64,000 nt of DNA from Thalassia testudinum (taxonomy: Eukaryota; Streptophyta; Magnoliopsida; Alismatales; Hydrocharitaceae), in the NCBI GenBank assembly GCA_037157565.1, contig JAZHRO010000063.1, positions 94,612,001 to 94,676,000 on the forward strand, read 5' to 3'. Shown in pieces: positions 23,111 through 36,129 of this stretch. Under the pieces are notes generated by a model. It was not told the DNA's origin. It made no database searches and saw only the letters and a program-made list of their open reading frames with translations. A program made the position numbers and the translations under genes. Numbering within the stretch: the first letter of the stretch is position 1; each line of letters starts with the position of its first letter.

Positions 23111-25033
23111 CAGAGGGTCCTATCGACCTGAGTCCAGGTAACCGTAAAGCTTCTCGTTTTCAAAATGATAGGAAGTTTTGAAAAACCAAGAAGGTTCTTC
23201 ATTTAGTTGTGTGATCCGTATGTTATGCATATGTTATCCATGTGCTTCCGCTAGAACTCCATGCAAGTGGTTCTCCATGTGCGGCCTTTCATGGAGGTAA
23301 AAATTAAGGAAAACGGATAAAAGATGCTTTATTCCATGACTATTACTCAAAAAATACCATAGACGTTGCGTTATTCTTACATTTTTATGTAAAGCATACC
23401 TCTATGTTGCAGCATTTTGTGAGGGGTCTGTTAGTTACATTTAGACTACTTTATGCATTGAGAGCATTTATATAAAATTGCTCTTTTATTGGGTATTTAA
23501 CCAACCACAATCACGTAATTTAGCCTTCCTATTTATAGCAGTTGGATGTTCTAAAATACATAGAAAGTGCTTCCTTCTCAACTTTCATGGAACTAAAAAA
23601 TATCATTGACATTACACTATTCTTGTACAGCTTCCATCTATCTTAGAGCATTATTATCTATCTTGGAGCATACATCTATTATTATCTACAGCATACATAT
23701 ATCTTGGAGCATTTTGTGAATCCTCTCTTATTCACAGTATATGAAATAGCTCTTTGACTGTTGGTACTAGGCACAGAGCATATCATAAATAGGCAGAAGG
23801 TTAATCGGATTACGGACATGCATTGGAGTGGAGAAGAATGTAGATTGTGGCGTGAATAATCCAATGCTATTTATGATATGCTATATTTTGTTTTCATAAT
23901 GTGGCAGTTATTTCCACACATCAACCCCATGCCATGACAGGCATGGCAATGACTCTTCAAATGAGTACAACATGTGAGCAAAGCTATTAATTAGAATCAA
24001 ACACTTATGCTTATGAAAGATATCTATTCTTTGAAATTTCTGGTACTAGGTAGATGAAATGATAATTACATTCGTTAACAAGGGAAGAAGGAGGCTTATA
24101 CCACCTGAAAGCTTGTATGCTAATGATGCTTATTTGTGAAAGAACCTTAGAGTTTCAATTTCCTAATCCTAACACTTACAACTATATATATGTGGTTTTC
24201 TAAATGAATCAACTTTCAGAGACTCAATGAGTGTTGACGACTTCAACAATGATGAATACATTTGCAATGTCAACCTGAATAGGTTTGATGAATGAAATCC
24301 TACATTCTTTATAATTCAAAATTCTTGTTCATTGTCGATGGAATGATTTCATTTTCAAGGCACATGCGAAGTCCTCTTACCGGAGCACACAATTGAAGCA
24401 ATACTCACCATACTCCATCTATTAGAAAACTCCAAGGTGATGTACCACCACATTTATATGTACATCACGAATTTGGGTGCATTAATGATGCTTACTAAAG
24501 ATGATGTGCACACATTCATTTCAGAAGAAGTCCTCAATTGAATCCGCTTGCTAAGAATGAAAGATGTGTTACTCCATCTTTTAGAAATTCAACTCCAAGA
24601 AGGACTCCGGTTTGCAGTCCTACTCCAAGAAGGACTCCTATTATGAATCCAAATAGAAGGCAAAGAGGAAAGCAATCGCTAGAAAGGTAATGTGCATTGT
24701 AAACTAATATATTGTAATTATAGTAATTCATCTACAATGCTGTGAGATGTGCTCCATTTTTTACAATGACGAAATTCTACAAAGGATCAAGCTACATCAT
24801 TTTTTACATGGTGCTCTGTATGTCATTCTCGACCCTTATCTACCTTTTCCATATTTCCAAACATTAATACTAATTTCTGCCATCTGTGTGCCTTCCTTTA
24901 TCATTTAATGGTCATTGCAATTTTGCTATGTGCCTTTGTATGTGCTCTGCAATATTACGTGCATTGTCTATATGAATCTGCTTATTTTTTTCTTTGTATC
25001 TTCTTGCCTTCAGTTCTATTGAATTTCAAAGGG

Positions 25034-25310
25034 ATGGAGTTGGATTTAAATCTTCCTATGTGCCCAACTAATGATTGCACATTGCCGGTAGGCAACGAAG
25101 ATTTATGCTGTTGAAAACATTTCCCCCTACCATTCATGACGAACTCCTTAGAATAAAGCACTCTCGATAGGAAATTTATTCGATGATATTGATGATCTCC
25201 TTACTCTTATCGATTGCAATGTGGAGGGTGAGGAAAAATCTCTCCTTAATGTACATGAGGGAGAACCTCAGGAGAACTTGCTGCTGGAAGTGACCAATAT
25301 TTACTACCCT
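25034..25310 (+). pseudogene. N-terminal acidic segment of the MULE transposase gene
   Basis: ATG at 25034 begins MELDLNLPMCPTND, and the frame stops at 25114. Another frame from 25170 reads DDIDDLLTLID and EGEEKSLLNVHEGEP before stopping near 25323. FAR1-related proteins usually have such an acidic N-terminal extension before the zinc-finger domain, and the location 0.4-0.7 kb upstream of the FAR1-like domain fits. LDLNLP matches the plant EAR repression motif (LxLxL), which may be chance. Splicing could join the parts, but I could not settle the borders. Confidence 0.45.
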
Positions 25311-25733
25311 TTACGTGTCATGTAAATAATATGTTCTAAGTTCATTGTGCTTACTAAACGAATTAAATGCAGACGATCTGGAATTGCATCAGGCATGCCC
25401 CGATCTTGGAATGGAATCAATTAACGGAGGGACACAATGTACATGCTGCATGTCCCACCTGTACTTAGCTATGGTAATTTATTTGCTTAAATTTCAATGA
25501 TCTCTTCTTTGTAACAGGTGTTATTAGTGTTGTGGAAGAAAACGTGCAAGATTCACAAATGGCATTATATACTTTTCAACTCAATAACACATTCACAGCA
25601 AAATCGACCGATATTTTCACAACTCTCTATTTCCCAATTTGTTTTCATTTCTTGCACATAGATCTTTAGTACTTACATGTGCGAAATAAATTAAGGTGAA
25701 ATTGTTGCTCACCAACCATCACATGAAAACAGT

Positions 25734-27849
25734 TTGGAAATTCGAGAAGGCAGTCTACTTGTGGGAATGGAATTTGAAACATTTCATGCATTTTATTCTC
25801 ATTGCCAAGAATATGCACATATGAAAGGATTTGAGTTTCTGATAGTTTGGTCTAAGTACAATAAGCATGACAAGAAAATTGTATTGAGGGCAAGTTTAGG
25901 TTGCTCAGGGTCTGGTGTTGGTCCATCAAAATCATATGATGTTTTCTACTCTAAAAGATCCACAAGAAAAACTAATTGTGAATGTAAGGTGAAGGTGAAG
26001 TTGTATAACGAAAGTTATATTATTGTAGATTTTAAATTAGAGGACAACCATGAAATGTTGGATAGACCATTGACTCGTTACTTACGTACAGGGAAGAACT
26101 TATTGTCAATGAAAAGATGGAGATAGATTTGAACGATCGTTGTGGGATTGGGTTATCGAAGACAATGTCCTCTTTTGTGGTTGAGAATGGTGGTAATGAT
26201 AATGTACCGTTTACTCATGAAGATGCTAGGAATGAACTTCGAAAGTTGCAAAAGTTGAGAATGAGTTCGGATGATGCTGATGCAACACAAAGATATTTTT
26301 CTCAAATGCAAAGCTTAAATTCCAGGTTTTTTTATTTGATGGATCTTAATGATCAAGGTTGCCTTCGCAACATATTTTGGGTTGGCTCAACAAGTCATGT
26401 TGCATATAACTACTTTGGGGAGGTAATCTCCTTTGACACAACATATTTACCAAGCAAATACGACATGCCCTTTACACCTTTTGTTGGTGTAAACAACCAT
26501 TGCCAGTCTATATTACTAGGTTGTGCATTGATTTGTGAGGAAACTATAGAAAACTTTACGTGGTTGTTCCGTACTTGGTTGTCTTGCATGAATGATGTTG
26601 CTCCATCTAGTATTATAACTGACCCGTCTCAAGCTATTATCAAGGTGATGTCTATTGTTTTCCCTAGCACACGACATAGATTATGCTTATGTCACATTAT
26701 GATGAAGATGCCTCAACGTTTCGAAAGTGACCCAACAACGAGAGATGAGCTGAAGAGAATTGTATATCAATCTTTTACAATTGAAGTATTTGAGTCGGAG
26801 TGGTCTGTAATGGTTGCAAATCATAACTTGGCAAGTAATGTCTGGATTCGGCACTTGTATGATATTCGTAAATTTTGGGTCCCAACATGTTTTGATGAAA
26901 TGTTTTAGGCTGGAATGACTACAACACAGAGAAGTGAGAGCATGAATGCATATTTTGATAGTTATGTAAATTCCAAGACAACTTTGAAGCAATTTATGCA
27001 ACAATTTGACTTAGCTATGCAAGCCAAGCAGGAGAAATTGCGGAAGGCCAACTTCCATTCAATGCATAGGATTCTACCTCTAATATCTGATTTTCATATG
27101 GAAGAGCAATTGCGTCAGAAATACACATCAAGGATATTTAAGTTATTCTAAGAGGAGCTTAAGTTGCTAATGCACTGCTCATGCTGAAGATGTGTTAAGG
27201 AGTCTATCTCTAGCTCATTTTTAGTTGAAGTTCTTGAATACAGCAAGCACGAGAGTGCTGCTTTTGATGTGCATTGCAATGTTGTTAAGAGAGAATTCGA
27301 TTGTACTAGACGATATTTTGAGACTGACAGCTTGTTGTGTCGCCACATCCATCGTGTTATGTTAGATAATGGCATGGATGAGGTACCTGACAAATATATA
27401 TTGTCTCGTTGGTTTAAGGAAATAAGGATGCCCACTGTCACATGTGAAATTCCAATGTCTGCCCTACCATTGGATGTTGTTGGCTATCGTTATGAGGATA
27501 TAACTGGCCGTATAATTAAGTTTGCTGAATTTGGTTCTCTGTCTGCTGAGAAGTATGCTGCATGCATCAAGGTGCTAGAGAAAGCATACTCCGATTTGGT
27601 AGGAGGCAGTGATTTCACGGTATGGGCATTTCATGCACTCCCAGAATTTTCAAATTGTAATGTATCGAACTGAATACGACACATAGCTATCCCCATGATC
27701 AGGGTCATTCTTTGGGGGTTGATTCTGAATGTACTATAGTTCGTAACCCCAAGCACATCAAGAGAGTTGGAAGGCCCCCTGAGAAGAGAAAGAAGCCAAG
27801 TAGGGAGGTTGCTACATTGAGGAGACGTAGAGGAAGAAAGGATGACTAG
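25734..27849 (+). pseudogene. FAR1/MULE-type transposase
   Basis: The enzyme would cut and join MULE ends. At 25734-26126 a FAR1-like zinc domain (GMEFETFHAFY, NCECKVKVKL, EDNHEML) has Asp where the first His of the usual HNH pair lies. A frameshift near 26120 leads to the MULE catalytic domain (26117-26908) with the first Asp in ISFDTTYLP, the second in IITDPSQAI and the CxxH motif LCLCHIMMKM. A TAG at 26906-26908 precedes TTTQRSESMNAYFD. The SWIM finger (about 27298-27360) reads FDC-TRR-YFETDSLLCRH, lacking the second Cys of CxC. A basic tail GRPPEKRKKPSRE and RRRRGRK ends at TAG 27847. Several breaks make it non-autonomous. Confidence 0.85.
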
Positions 27850-28269
27850 GTATGTTAATTACACATTCTTTTTTCCTGTTCTTTACCAATTCCATTTTTG
27901 TGTGTGCTTGTAATGTGTATGCCTGTTACTGTTATAAAATTACCCATTGATTTGTGTTTGTAGGGAACATCCCCAATACGAAGATCCTTTAACCAGGATG
28001 TGCTTCCTTCTTGCAATACAATAGTATCCTCAAATAATGGAGGACATGCTTCAATTCTAGGTGGTGCACCAATAATGTTCTCCAATTACCCCGGTCAGCT
28101 TTACTGGTTAGATGGAAGATCTGAGGCTTCTGCAGCAAATGTTAGAATTGATGGAGGGCCTATGTTGTTGATTATACTGGAAGTTTGCACTTTGACCTTA
28201 TTAGACAGAATATTGTTTGGTGTGAGCTTTTTGAGGAGAATGAAATGGAGGGCCTGTGTAAGGTGTTAG
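27850..28269 (+). pseudogene. Possible intron and last exon of the transposase gene
   Basis: AG|GTATGT at 27850 and TTTGTAG at 27956-27962 could bound a 113-base intron. The exon that would follow begins GTSPIRRSFNQDVLPS and stays open to TAG 28267-28269 but resembles nothing I know. The preceding frame already stops at 27847, so the connection is doubtful. Confidence 0.35.
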
Positions 28270-29164
28270 GGATCTCATCAATTCTTGAATATACATACAT
28301 TTACTGATTGATATATACTTCTTACATGTACCTATTTAGTTCATGTTAATGTACATTCCCCTCCATTACAAAAAATTGCTTCAGTTAGTTCATGTGCTTT
28401 GTTCTGTTACGTGTTTCGTTTATGATATGCATGTTTATGTGTGTGGATGCAGTTGTCTACTACGTGTTTGACTTTTAAAAAAATGATCTTCACTTTCATT
28501 ATACTGACACAATTGCATCCCAAGAATTTGTTCAGGACGTGTGGATGCTTTGTGGATCCCATCCAATTTTTTTTGTGTGGTACCAGAATCAAGTAAGTGC
28601 GCTACGCGTAAATTCCATCAATTTCCCACTTACCATTGTGGTTAGTCTTACTTGCCACCCAATCTACACTCTACCATCACTTATGGATATAATTTTTGGG
28701 ACTTTCCTCCAGTCCTAATTCATCCCTTGTCTACTTTCTCATGTAAATTTCAGGAACATATCATCATTACATAAAACAATGGATAAATGCATGTGCTTCT
28801 TTCATATGAAGTGGTACATTCTCTAATTCATTCAAATGTTGCACATCTGCCTTGAATATTACATAGGAATCAAACCACATTCCATATTTTTACCGTTCAC
28901 TAGAAATTATGGAAAGAAATGAACAGAACCAGCATATGGTAAAACTACAGTCATGAAATTACATTAAAGGAACAGAACCACTACAAGATGTAAGTTTATA
29001 CAACCCAAAATCAATACTAATAGTTGTTCTCACCAAAACCCAAAAATATGGTCTCCACAAAGGTTCACTAGTTAATAGATCATACGAAATATGCAAACAA
29101 AACCCAAAAAACCATCAGCACGTGGAATTTCATTGTAGCCAATTGATTTTGTGCTCCTATCGAC
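28270..29164. other. Spacer between the convergent transposase and Ulp1-like genes
   Basis: I see no gene, repeat or element border here. It is AT-rich DNA between the two convergent 3' ends and probably contains both transcripts' 3' parts. Confidence 0.5.
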
Positions 29165-30680
29165 TCATATCAACTCAACAATTGCGTAGTTGCTAGTGAG
29201 AATGCGCACGACATACTTGCTACAAAGGTTATAAATGTCTTTGTCTGTCTCACTTCCTTTGGGGTCCTCTCCGTTCATAATCATTTCCATCCATCTCATT
29301 ACATGGATGGCACAACTATTACTTCCTGATTTCTATTGTGGTGTGCATCTGTCATGGATAACTTTCCAATCACTATTGTTGAGCCCACGTACTTTGTCAA
29401 TGTGTCAATGCATTGTTGATGCCTACACATACAAATGGATAATATAATTCATAAATGCCTTTCAAACGATTAGGACTCTTGTGTAATGTCATATAACATA
29501 CCACTGTCTCTGCATATCTGTTTGCAAGTGACATTGTTGAACCATGACGTAAGCTGTTATAGTGCATTGATGATGCATCGTCACAGTTGATAACAAGGAG
29601 ATGCCAATGATTGCTTGTATTCATTGGTAATACACAAAGGTCACATGTTTGCAACCTAAAAGTATGTTCAGTTATCTCCTTCTTGAAGATCCCATCCTGG
29701 TTCTATGCAGCTGCCATCGATATCAATGTTGGTAGTAAATGTGCCTTGAAGGGGTTGCCACTACGAAAGCTTCTTTGGAGTAGGAGGAGCTCATGTGCAT
29801 ATATGATATGTAGTTAATAATCGAAAAAAAAATAATCCGTTCATGTTGTTACTACAGAATTTAAATATTAATGCACAAAATCATAGAATATGTACTAAGC
29901 TACTAATGAATCTTGTAGCCTTTAAGATCTCACAAAAGTCATCTCTATGGCCTTGAACCATGCCTTTTTCCATAGAAAATCCTCTTTGCATTTACCACAG
30001 GTAATTACTTCTCAAAGAAGTTCATTTGAACTTGCTTCTATGCCTTCTTTGGAGTAATCAGAAATTCCTTTGCTAAGCTTCATTTTTTTTGTGAGGTTTC
30101 TTGCTCGTGAGATTAGTTTGATATCCCTTTCCATTGGAAAATACATGCTTGATCTCCTTTGTTTCTACCTTAACCTGCATTGGAAGTTACTTTGTGCTGC
30201 TGAACTACGGAACCTTTGAATTCTGCAACATGCATATCCTCTACTTCCTGAACTGTCACACACCTTTGCCTCAGCTGTAGTTGTGCCTTGATTCACCTGG
30301 TCAGGCGATACTTCTATTGATTGTGGTGGCTGTTCTACCCAAGTGTCCTTTAAAAAAGGAAAGAACACATAAAAATGCTTGAAAGCATGTACTGCACAAA
30401 CTACATATGCTAGTACCAAAGAGAGATTGAAGTTGTCAGGCTCCAACTCTTCAGGTAGAAGTTCAAATGACGGCTGGAAGATCATTGTGTTAGTTTTAGT
30501 ATGATGACTATGTGCTACGTATTTTTTCCTCATATCATTAAATGATAAAAATACCATTTCAGGTGGTAGGGACTGTGAACATGTGTTCACATGTTCTTTA
30601 GGGGTGACATCTTTCTCAGCAACAAGATTTGATGTTGCCTGTAATCGAAATGCAGCTCTAAGACCAAATGACATTCATAA
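29165..30680 (-). pseudogene. Ulp1-like cysteine protease (C48), catalytic and linker exons, 3' part
   Basis: Ulp1 proteases remove SUMO-type modifiers. The minus strand reads TSNHWHLLVIN (catalytic His codon near 29608) and then SSMHYNSLR, with Asn where the family has the catalytic Asp (YDSL). After a frame change, TPQ, a TAG at 29335-29333 in place of the conserved second Gln, and GSNSCAIHVMRWMEM follow, with the nucleophile Cys codon at 29314-29312. The end is a TGA at 29167-29165. The upstream ORF 30674-30165 (169 residues, ending in a basic SQRRLR-type stretch) probably belongs to the linker before the domain. Upstream exons lie beyond element 4, at 47.5-49.4 kb. The stop, the frameshift and the lost Asp mean it is inactive as read. 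Confidence 0.7.
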
Positions 30681-30888
30681 ATGAAAAAGAATAGTACATA
30701 TTGAATCGGTGTACTTTAATTATATACCATTTTGTGCAGTTGTATTGAATGAGATTGGACTTTGTGTTGTGGACTCATCTGCCTAATTGTATCTTCAACC
30801 AAATTATCGATATCCTGCTTTGTTATTGAAATTTGTTAGACAAAGAAAGTGGTATATTATATCACTTCTCATGCACTACTTTGGTAGG

Positions 30889-32540
30889 TGATTGCAAAGC
30901 AATCATACGACCTAATCTACCTGAATTAAGTTAGAATCTAGCATAACTTAGGAACAAGGCATACATAAGCATCATAATTTGCATAATAGTTAGTTTAGTA
31001 GCCTTAGAGATAATATTACAATTTTATGCTCTAAAAGAGAGATGAAATTTATTGTAGATGATCCGAGGTTGCAAATGATAGATCAAATCGGACGGATCAA
31101 ATCAGGACAACGACGGGAGTCCAACGCTTCCGAAATCGTCTTGATCAGACATCCGTAGCATCACATGCAGCCCATAGAAGATCAAAAGCCAAGGAGCAAG
31201 AAGATAGAAATCCAAATCTCAGATGCCAAATCCGACCGCATGGATGGATCCGGATCAACGATCGTAATCCAACGGTGCAAACATCGTCTCAATCAGAGGC
31301 CTAAAGCACCATCTACAAAGCAAGAAAGATGGACGACCACGATGGTAGCACATGGCGCCATCACAGCCACCCCTCGCCACACCACCAATCTCTGAAGAAC
31401 TCTTCTCACGCATTGTGGGCCATTGGATCATCATCCAATGGCCACCATGCACCCACATCACCGTTCCCTCGCACCTCATCAAGGAAGATCAAGGCTCAGC
31501 CGTTGGATCTTCATCCAACCACTGAGGGCAACCAAGCGAGAAATGGTAAGCGTGACAATCCACACTTGTAGCACAGTGGAGAGTAAGCATGAACCAAAGC
31601 ACAAGATGCGCGTTCAAAACTTCCTAGGTGGTGAAATCAGAAAGCGGTGAGGTGCGGGCATAATCCGACCATGGGATCTTCAATCAGCAGTGCAGATGCG
31701 AACGTGTGACAAGCGGTTGAGCATTGGATGGCCATACGTGCGATGATGCGCAACCAAATGCATGCATACACGTTTGAAATTCCAAATGCAATGAAGGCGA
31801 AGTGCTTAAGCCATTCGATCGAGTGATGCGCACGCGAACGCGATTTAAGCACTGCAGTAGTTGAAATGAAGAGGCGGTGCGGTTGAAGCACGTTGAAAAT
31901 CGCACGATCAAGATCCAAGGAGGCTGTGCATGCCACGTGTCAGCACGAGGGAGATCTGCGCATATCAGGTGCGTGGAAGGTCTTTTTGAAATGCAATTAG
32001 ACTCGTTGATCTCCCAATCGATGGATCTGATCAACCTAAGGTTGTTGCATAAGTTGGAGGGCTAAAATGCCCACTTTGTCCCTCATTAAAGCTATAAAAA
32101 GAGCTCCAAGGCCCCCTAGTTGAAGGCAACTCCCACCAGATACAACTCCAGCTTCTCTCTCACTCTCTGCAACTCTTCTCTAGCATTCGTCTCGGAGCCC
32201 TGGATCTAAAGTGCTGCCGCACTTCATACAAGAATCTAACAAGCAACATCGTCGTCATCTGCATCTGCTCTCTCTCTAGCATAGTTATTTCTATTCATAG
32301 TTGAAAACTTATTTCCAAATAACAATAAAATTCTAATTATCTGGATATCTGATGCCTATATATATACATATATAAATATTTCTTTAGAACGACTTTCTGA
32401 AAGGCTTTCGCATAGGAATCGAGTTTTGCCTCCCTGCGAACGACTCGGTGCTCATCGAAATCTTTATAAATATTATTTGTTTCATTGTAATTCGCAACTA
32501 CAACGATACAATATCTTTTAATGCATTTAGTGGGCGAATA
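30889..32540 (+). repeat. 5' LTR of element 4
   Basis: Starts TGATTGCAAAGCAATCATAC, ends GGGCGAATA (the partner ends GGCAAACA). TATA box TATAAAAA at 32093-32100, shared block 32426-32453. A perfect hairpin GGCCATTGGAT/ATCCAATGGCC lies at 31418-31443. By eye it differs from the 3' LTR at roughly one base in ten, so the insertion is old. Confidence 0.88.
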
Positions 32541-32542
32541 AG

Positions 32543-32561
32543 TTAGCATCGTTGCAAGGGA
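32543..32561 (+). other. Primer-binding-like site of element 4
   Basis: TTAGCATCGTTGCAAGGGA three bases past the LTR is a mutated form of the TTGGCGCCGTTGCCGGGGA site found after many Athila/Tat LTRs. Confidence 0.6.
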
Positions 32562-34114
32562 GGCAATGGAAATTTTTAAAAACTTTTCCTGTAAAGCGCT
32601 CATTGAGAATCTAACTTGTTATTTTTTATTGTGCAGGAATCACAAAATTGCAGAAAGATACGCGCAACAAAAAAAATAGGTGCGAACCTCAGGTAAGTAC
32701 TCATAACTTAGATTAGTTTAGATTTCCTTTTTAAAAAAAAATCCAAAAATTAGGTGTTTTTCTTAAACCTTAGGATTAGTTAACATTTGCTTGCTTTTAA
32801 AAAAAAAATCTCTCTTGGTGATTTTTCGGGTTGAAACAAACTCTTATTTTAAAAATTCAATTCCCAAAAATTCACACGTCCAAAAATTCTAAAATTTTTA
32901 CTGAACGTAGGTTTTGAAGTCATGAACAACATATCCAAATTTCGCATAAAGCTGAGTTATAGAAAAATTTCAAAAATTCATGTACTGAACTATTATCAAT
33001 TTGATTACTGTTCTTGATTTTTCAGAGTTCAAAATATCATAGGAATTTTTATACAACTTTGGTTGTGTTAAAATATTTGGCACTGACTTTCCGTGAAAAT
33101 CAAAAATTAAAGAAAAATATGAAAAAAATATTTTATGCACGTGTGATTGAACAAATTACTATATCACTAACTGGGGGTCAAAATAAACTACAAAACCTCT
33201 AGTACACTTTAAATCTGAAAAAAATAGAAAATGTCCATTAAAATTCTTGAAAAAATATTTTCTGATTGCCTAGTTAGTAGTGCAACAAGTCCAATTGATT
33301 GTATTATTTGGGTCGCACCACTCTTCTGATTATGAACTTAAAAGGACCATCTAGCACTATCTATGCTTAGAGTTTCACATTAAGGGTAGAGCATACCAAC
33401 ATTTCCATTAATAAAGGAAATCTATCAAACAACTGAGATTTGCAAAACTCTTATGTGCCTCATCAGAACCCTTGATTGAAGAAATTAACTCAAGTGAATT
33501 CTAAAACTGACTAATACAAGCATTTGAACATTAAAATTCACTTCATCATAAAAAATTACTTGTGAACCCCTTATGTGTGCACTTCACACTTTGAAAATCA
33601 ATCTTAAGGGCAACACCCCCCTAACGCTCATCATATTCCAAAAGCACATCAAGCCTACGCATAAAATTGAGTAGACATACCCTAGGCAGGACTAATATTC
33701 TTGGGAACTTGAAATTATATTGGACTAAGGTCAAGGCTTTGTCTACTTGGACCCACTGGTGACAGGAAAGGTCAATGCGGTAACCGCATTAACCCTTAGT
33801 GGTGTCCCACCATGTGGGGTGTCCTAAGGGGTCCCACCCTTCCGGCCAACCAAATAATCCAAGGGTTGACAAAACCTAGTCATGTTTTGGGAACCAAGAT
33901 TAAGTCTATTTAGGGTTTACCCTCTAAGGAATAGCTTAATTGCTTGCATTGAAAGGGTAGGGTATTCTCTCATCTGTCTTCTCTCTCTCATCTTCGAACA
34001 TTCTTCTGATGCATGCAAGGTAGAAGATCTCTACATCCTGATTTGCTACCACCTTTAGAAAGAAATCCTAGGAGATGACCTGTTTGTCCAGAATCTGAAT
34101 CTAAACCCTCTGCA
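32562..34114 (+). other. Untranslated leader of element 4
   Basis: AT-rich, without a supported ORF. Some 1.5 kb between primer site and gag is normal for this group. A CT-rich stretch (33970-34000) precedes the gag ATG. Confidence 0.55.
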
Positions 34115-36108
34115 ATGGCTAGTCACCACGAGGAAGATAAGATCAAAGAGGTAGAACAAAATCTGGATCCAATAACTCTTCTACAAAGGCAGATCACTAA
34201 GCAAGGCCGACATCATGACAGACAAATAGAGGTCAAAGTGAAATCCATTACTCGACTCCAAAATGGAAGAGCAAATTGACCTCTTCGTCACTTTTACAAT
34301 CCTCCTGAGGCCCAGCCTAAACCTTTTATTAGGGTACCTCAGGATGGGGAAGATTTTGAACTCAAACCATAGATCATCAATCTGATTCCCCACTTCCATG
34401 GCCACGAGTCTAATGACCCCTTCCACCACCTTGAAGAACTTCTACACATAGGAAGGACCTTTGGCCCTAGGAACCTAAATGAAGGTATCTTAATGATGAA
34501 AATGTTCCCATTCTCCTTAAAAGATAAAGTTGCTCATTGGTCAAGGACTATTGGTAGACCAATCCTAACATGGGAAGATTTAAGAAGCACATTCCTAAAA
34601 AAATTCTTTCTCGTAGGAAAAACCAATGCCCTTAGATGTGCCATTACAACCTTTAAGCAAAACCCTACGGAACAACTACATGAGGCTTGAGAGAGATTTA
34701 ATGATTTGACTAGGAAATGCCCTCATCATGGGATTCTAAAGTGGCACTTGGTCCATATTTTCTATTATGGGCTAAGTAACAATTTGAAGAATTTTGTTGA
34801 TGCGGTATGCAGGGGCAATTTCCTAAGCAGAGATGCTGAGGGAGCCTTTCAATTATTTGAGAATATGAGTGAAAATTCCCTCAACAATACCTCAATGTCC
34901 ACCTTTAACAGAGCAAATCAAACAAGGAGCAGAGTTTATGAAGTTAAGGATAATTCAAACTCAGTTGATTTAGAACTAATTGCACAACGATTGGATAAGG
35001 TGGAACTCATGGGAAAGAACGTAGAAAGTTTGGATAAGAAACTGGACAACCTTTTGAAGGGCGGGAGTTCCTTAGGTACACATTCCAAAATAAATCCTAT
35101 GCCTACCCAAGGAGCTCCTATGTTAACCCACACCCAACTCCCCAACCCTCTAGGTCAGGAAATGGTGTACAATATTAATGACCTAACCATGGCTCCAGCT
35201 ATGAGCCAACTCTACTTTGACCCATATCCTTTTAGGTACCAAGGAGGGACCCTGATGCCCTCAAATTCTAAACTAGGGTAACCCTGGAGTGCATTCACAT
35301 CCTCAGGATAACTAGGCATCCGATGCCTAGTTATCCTGAGGATGTGAATGCACTCCAGGGTTACCCTAGAAATGACCCCTATTCAAACAAGTATAACCCG
35401 GGATGATGCAACCATTCTAACTTTGCTTGGTCAAGTCAAAAACCCACCCAGGGTCCTAACTTGACTAAGCCAAACATTTATAGGCTACCCAGTAGGTACA
35501 CACAACCACGCACATATCAGCCATAACCTACTCAGGAAAACTAGCCCTCTGATCTGAGTCTGGTCCTCAAGAAAATGCAAGAAATGAAGCAAAGACATAC
35601 GAAAGAAATAAATCAACTGAGGACAAAATTGATGGGACAACTAGACCAACTAGTTGATGCTAGACAACACGGGCTGCTGCCATCCCAACACGTCCCCAAC
35701 CGAAGGAACTTCAATAGGGTTAACCGACACAACACACAGAAGCAACAGGCACATATAGTTCAACCTGCTCCCCAGCACCCACCTGGTTTTGTTAACCCCA
35801 ACCCAACCCAGGCCCAGCCTATCTTGCCAAACCCACCTCACCCTTCTAACCCTAATGCCTATGCTTGTGCTGTCACTTAAAGAAGTGGGAAACAAATCCA
35901 AGAACCTTATCCTTCTACATCAAAATCTTACCAATATCTTGAGGAGACTGAATCTAACCTAGGAGACTAAGCTAATCTAGAAAACAAGACTCAGGATTTG
36001 AACACTCATGATTTCTCTCAAGCACCTTTTCCTGAAGCCTTGAACAAATCCAGGGAAAAGAAAACTAAACAATCTAAGGAGTGGCTTGAGATTTTAAAGA
36101 AAGTCCAG
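34115..36108 (+). pseudogene. Gag of element 4
   Basis: Gag forms the particle that packages element RNA. From ATG 34115 one frame reads MASHHEEDKIKEVEQN and, after stops, GEDFELKP, FHGHESNDPFHHLEE, MFPFSLKDKVAHWS, STFLKKFF, then TGA for Trp before ERFNDLTRKCPHH. It goes on through YGLSNNLKNFVDAVCRGNF and a coiled-coil-like IAQRLDKVELMGKNVE. It ends at 35279 where a 97-bp palindrome sits. Downstream, in a shifted frame, come DPYSNKYNPG (then stop) and the tail helix MQEMKQRHTKEINQLRTK with a Pro/Gln-rich end. No CCHC knuckle is seen. Solo LTR 36114-38759 separates this part from the protease. Confidence 0.85.
35273..35369. repeat. 97-bp perfect palindrome inside gag of element 4
   Basis: Arms 35273-35320 and 35322-35369 are exact reverse complements (48 bp each) around one base at 35321. 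The right arm reads as gag coding sequence continuing into NDPYSN; the left arm is its mirror copy and breaks the frame. It could have formed by replication template switching or by an assembly error. Confidence 0.95.
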
Positions 36109-36129
36109 GTAAATGTTACGAACGCGCGG

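Larger units (their letters stand above)
21551..24803 (+). repeat. Left terminal inverted repeat of the MULE
   Basis: Outer end CTGGGTTTATGG pairs with the right copy up to base 52198, and inner homology stops at about 24803 (paired with 48802). It holds tandem units, a GRF-like gene, a possible B3-like ORF and a copy of the 5' part of the Ulp1-like gene (24230-24560). It is 3,253 bp against 3,397 bp on the right, much of the difference being a 170-bp duplication there. Confidence 0.85.

Noticed and set aside
35273..35369. Rho-independent terminator or regulatory hairpin
   Set aside because: The arms are too long, there is no T-run, and the right arm is gag coding sequence.
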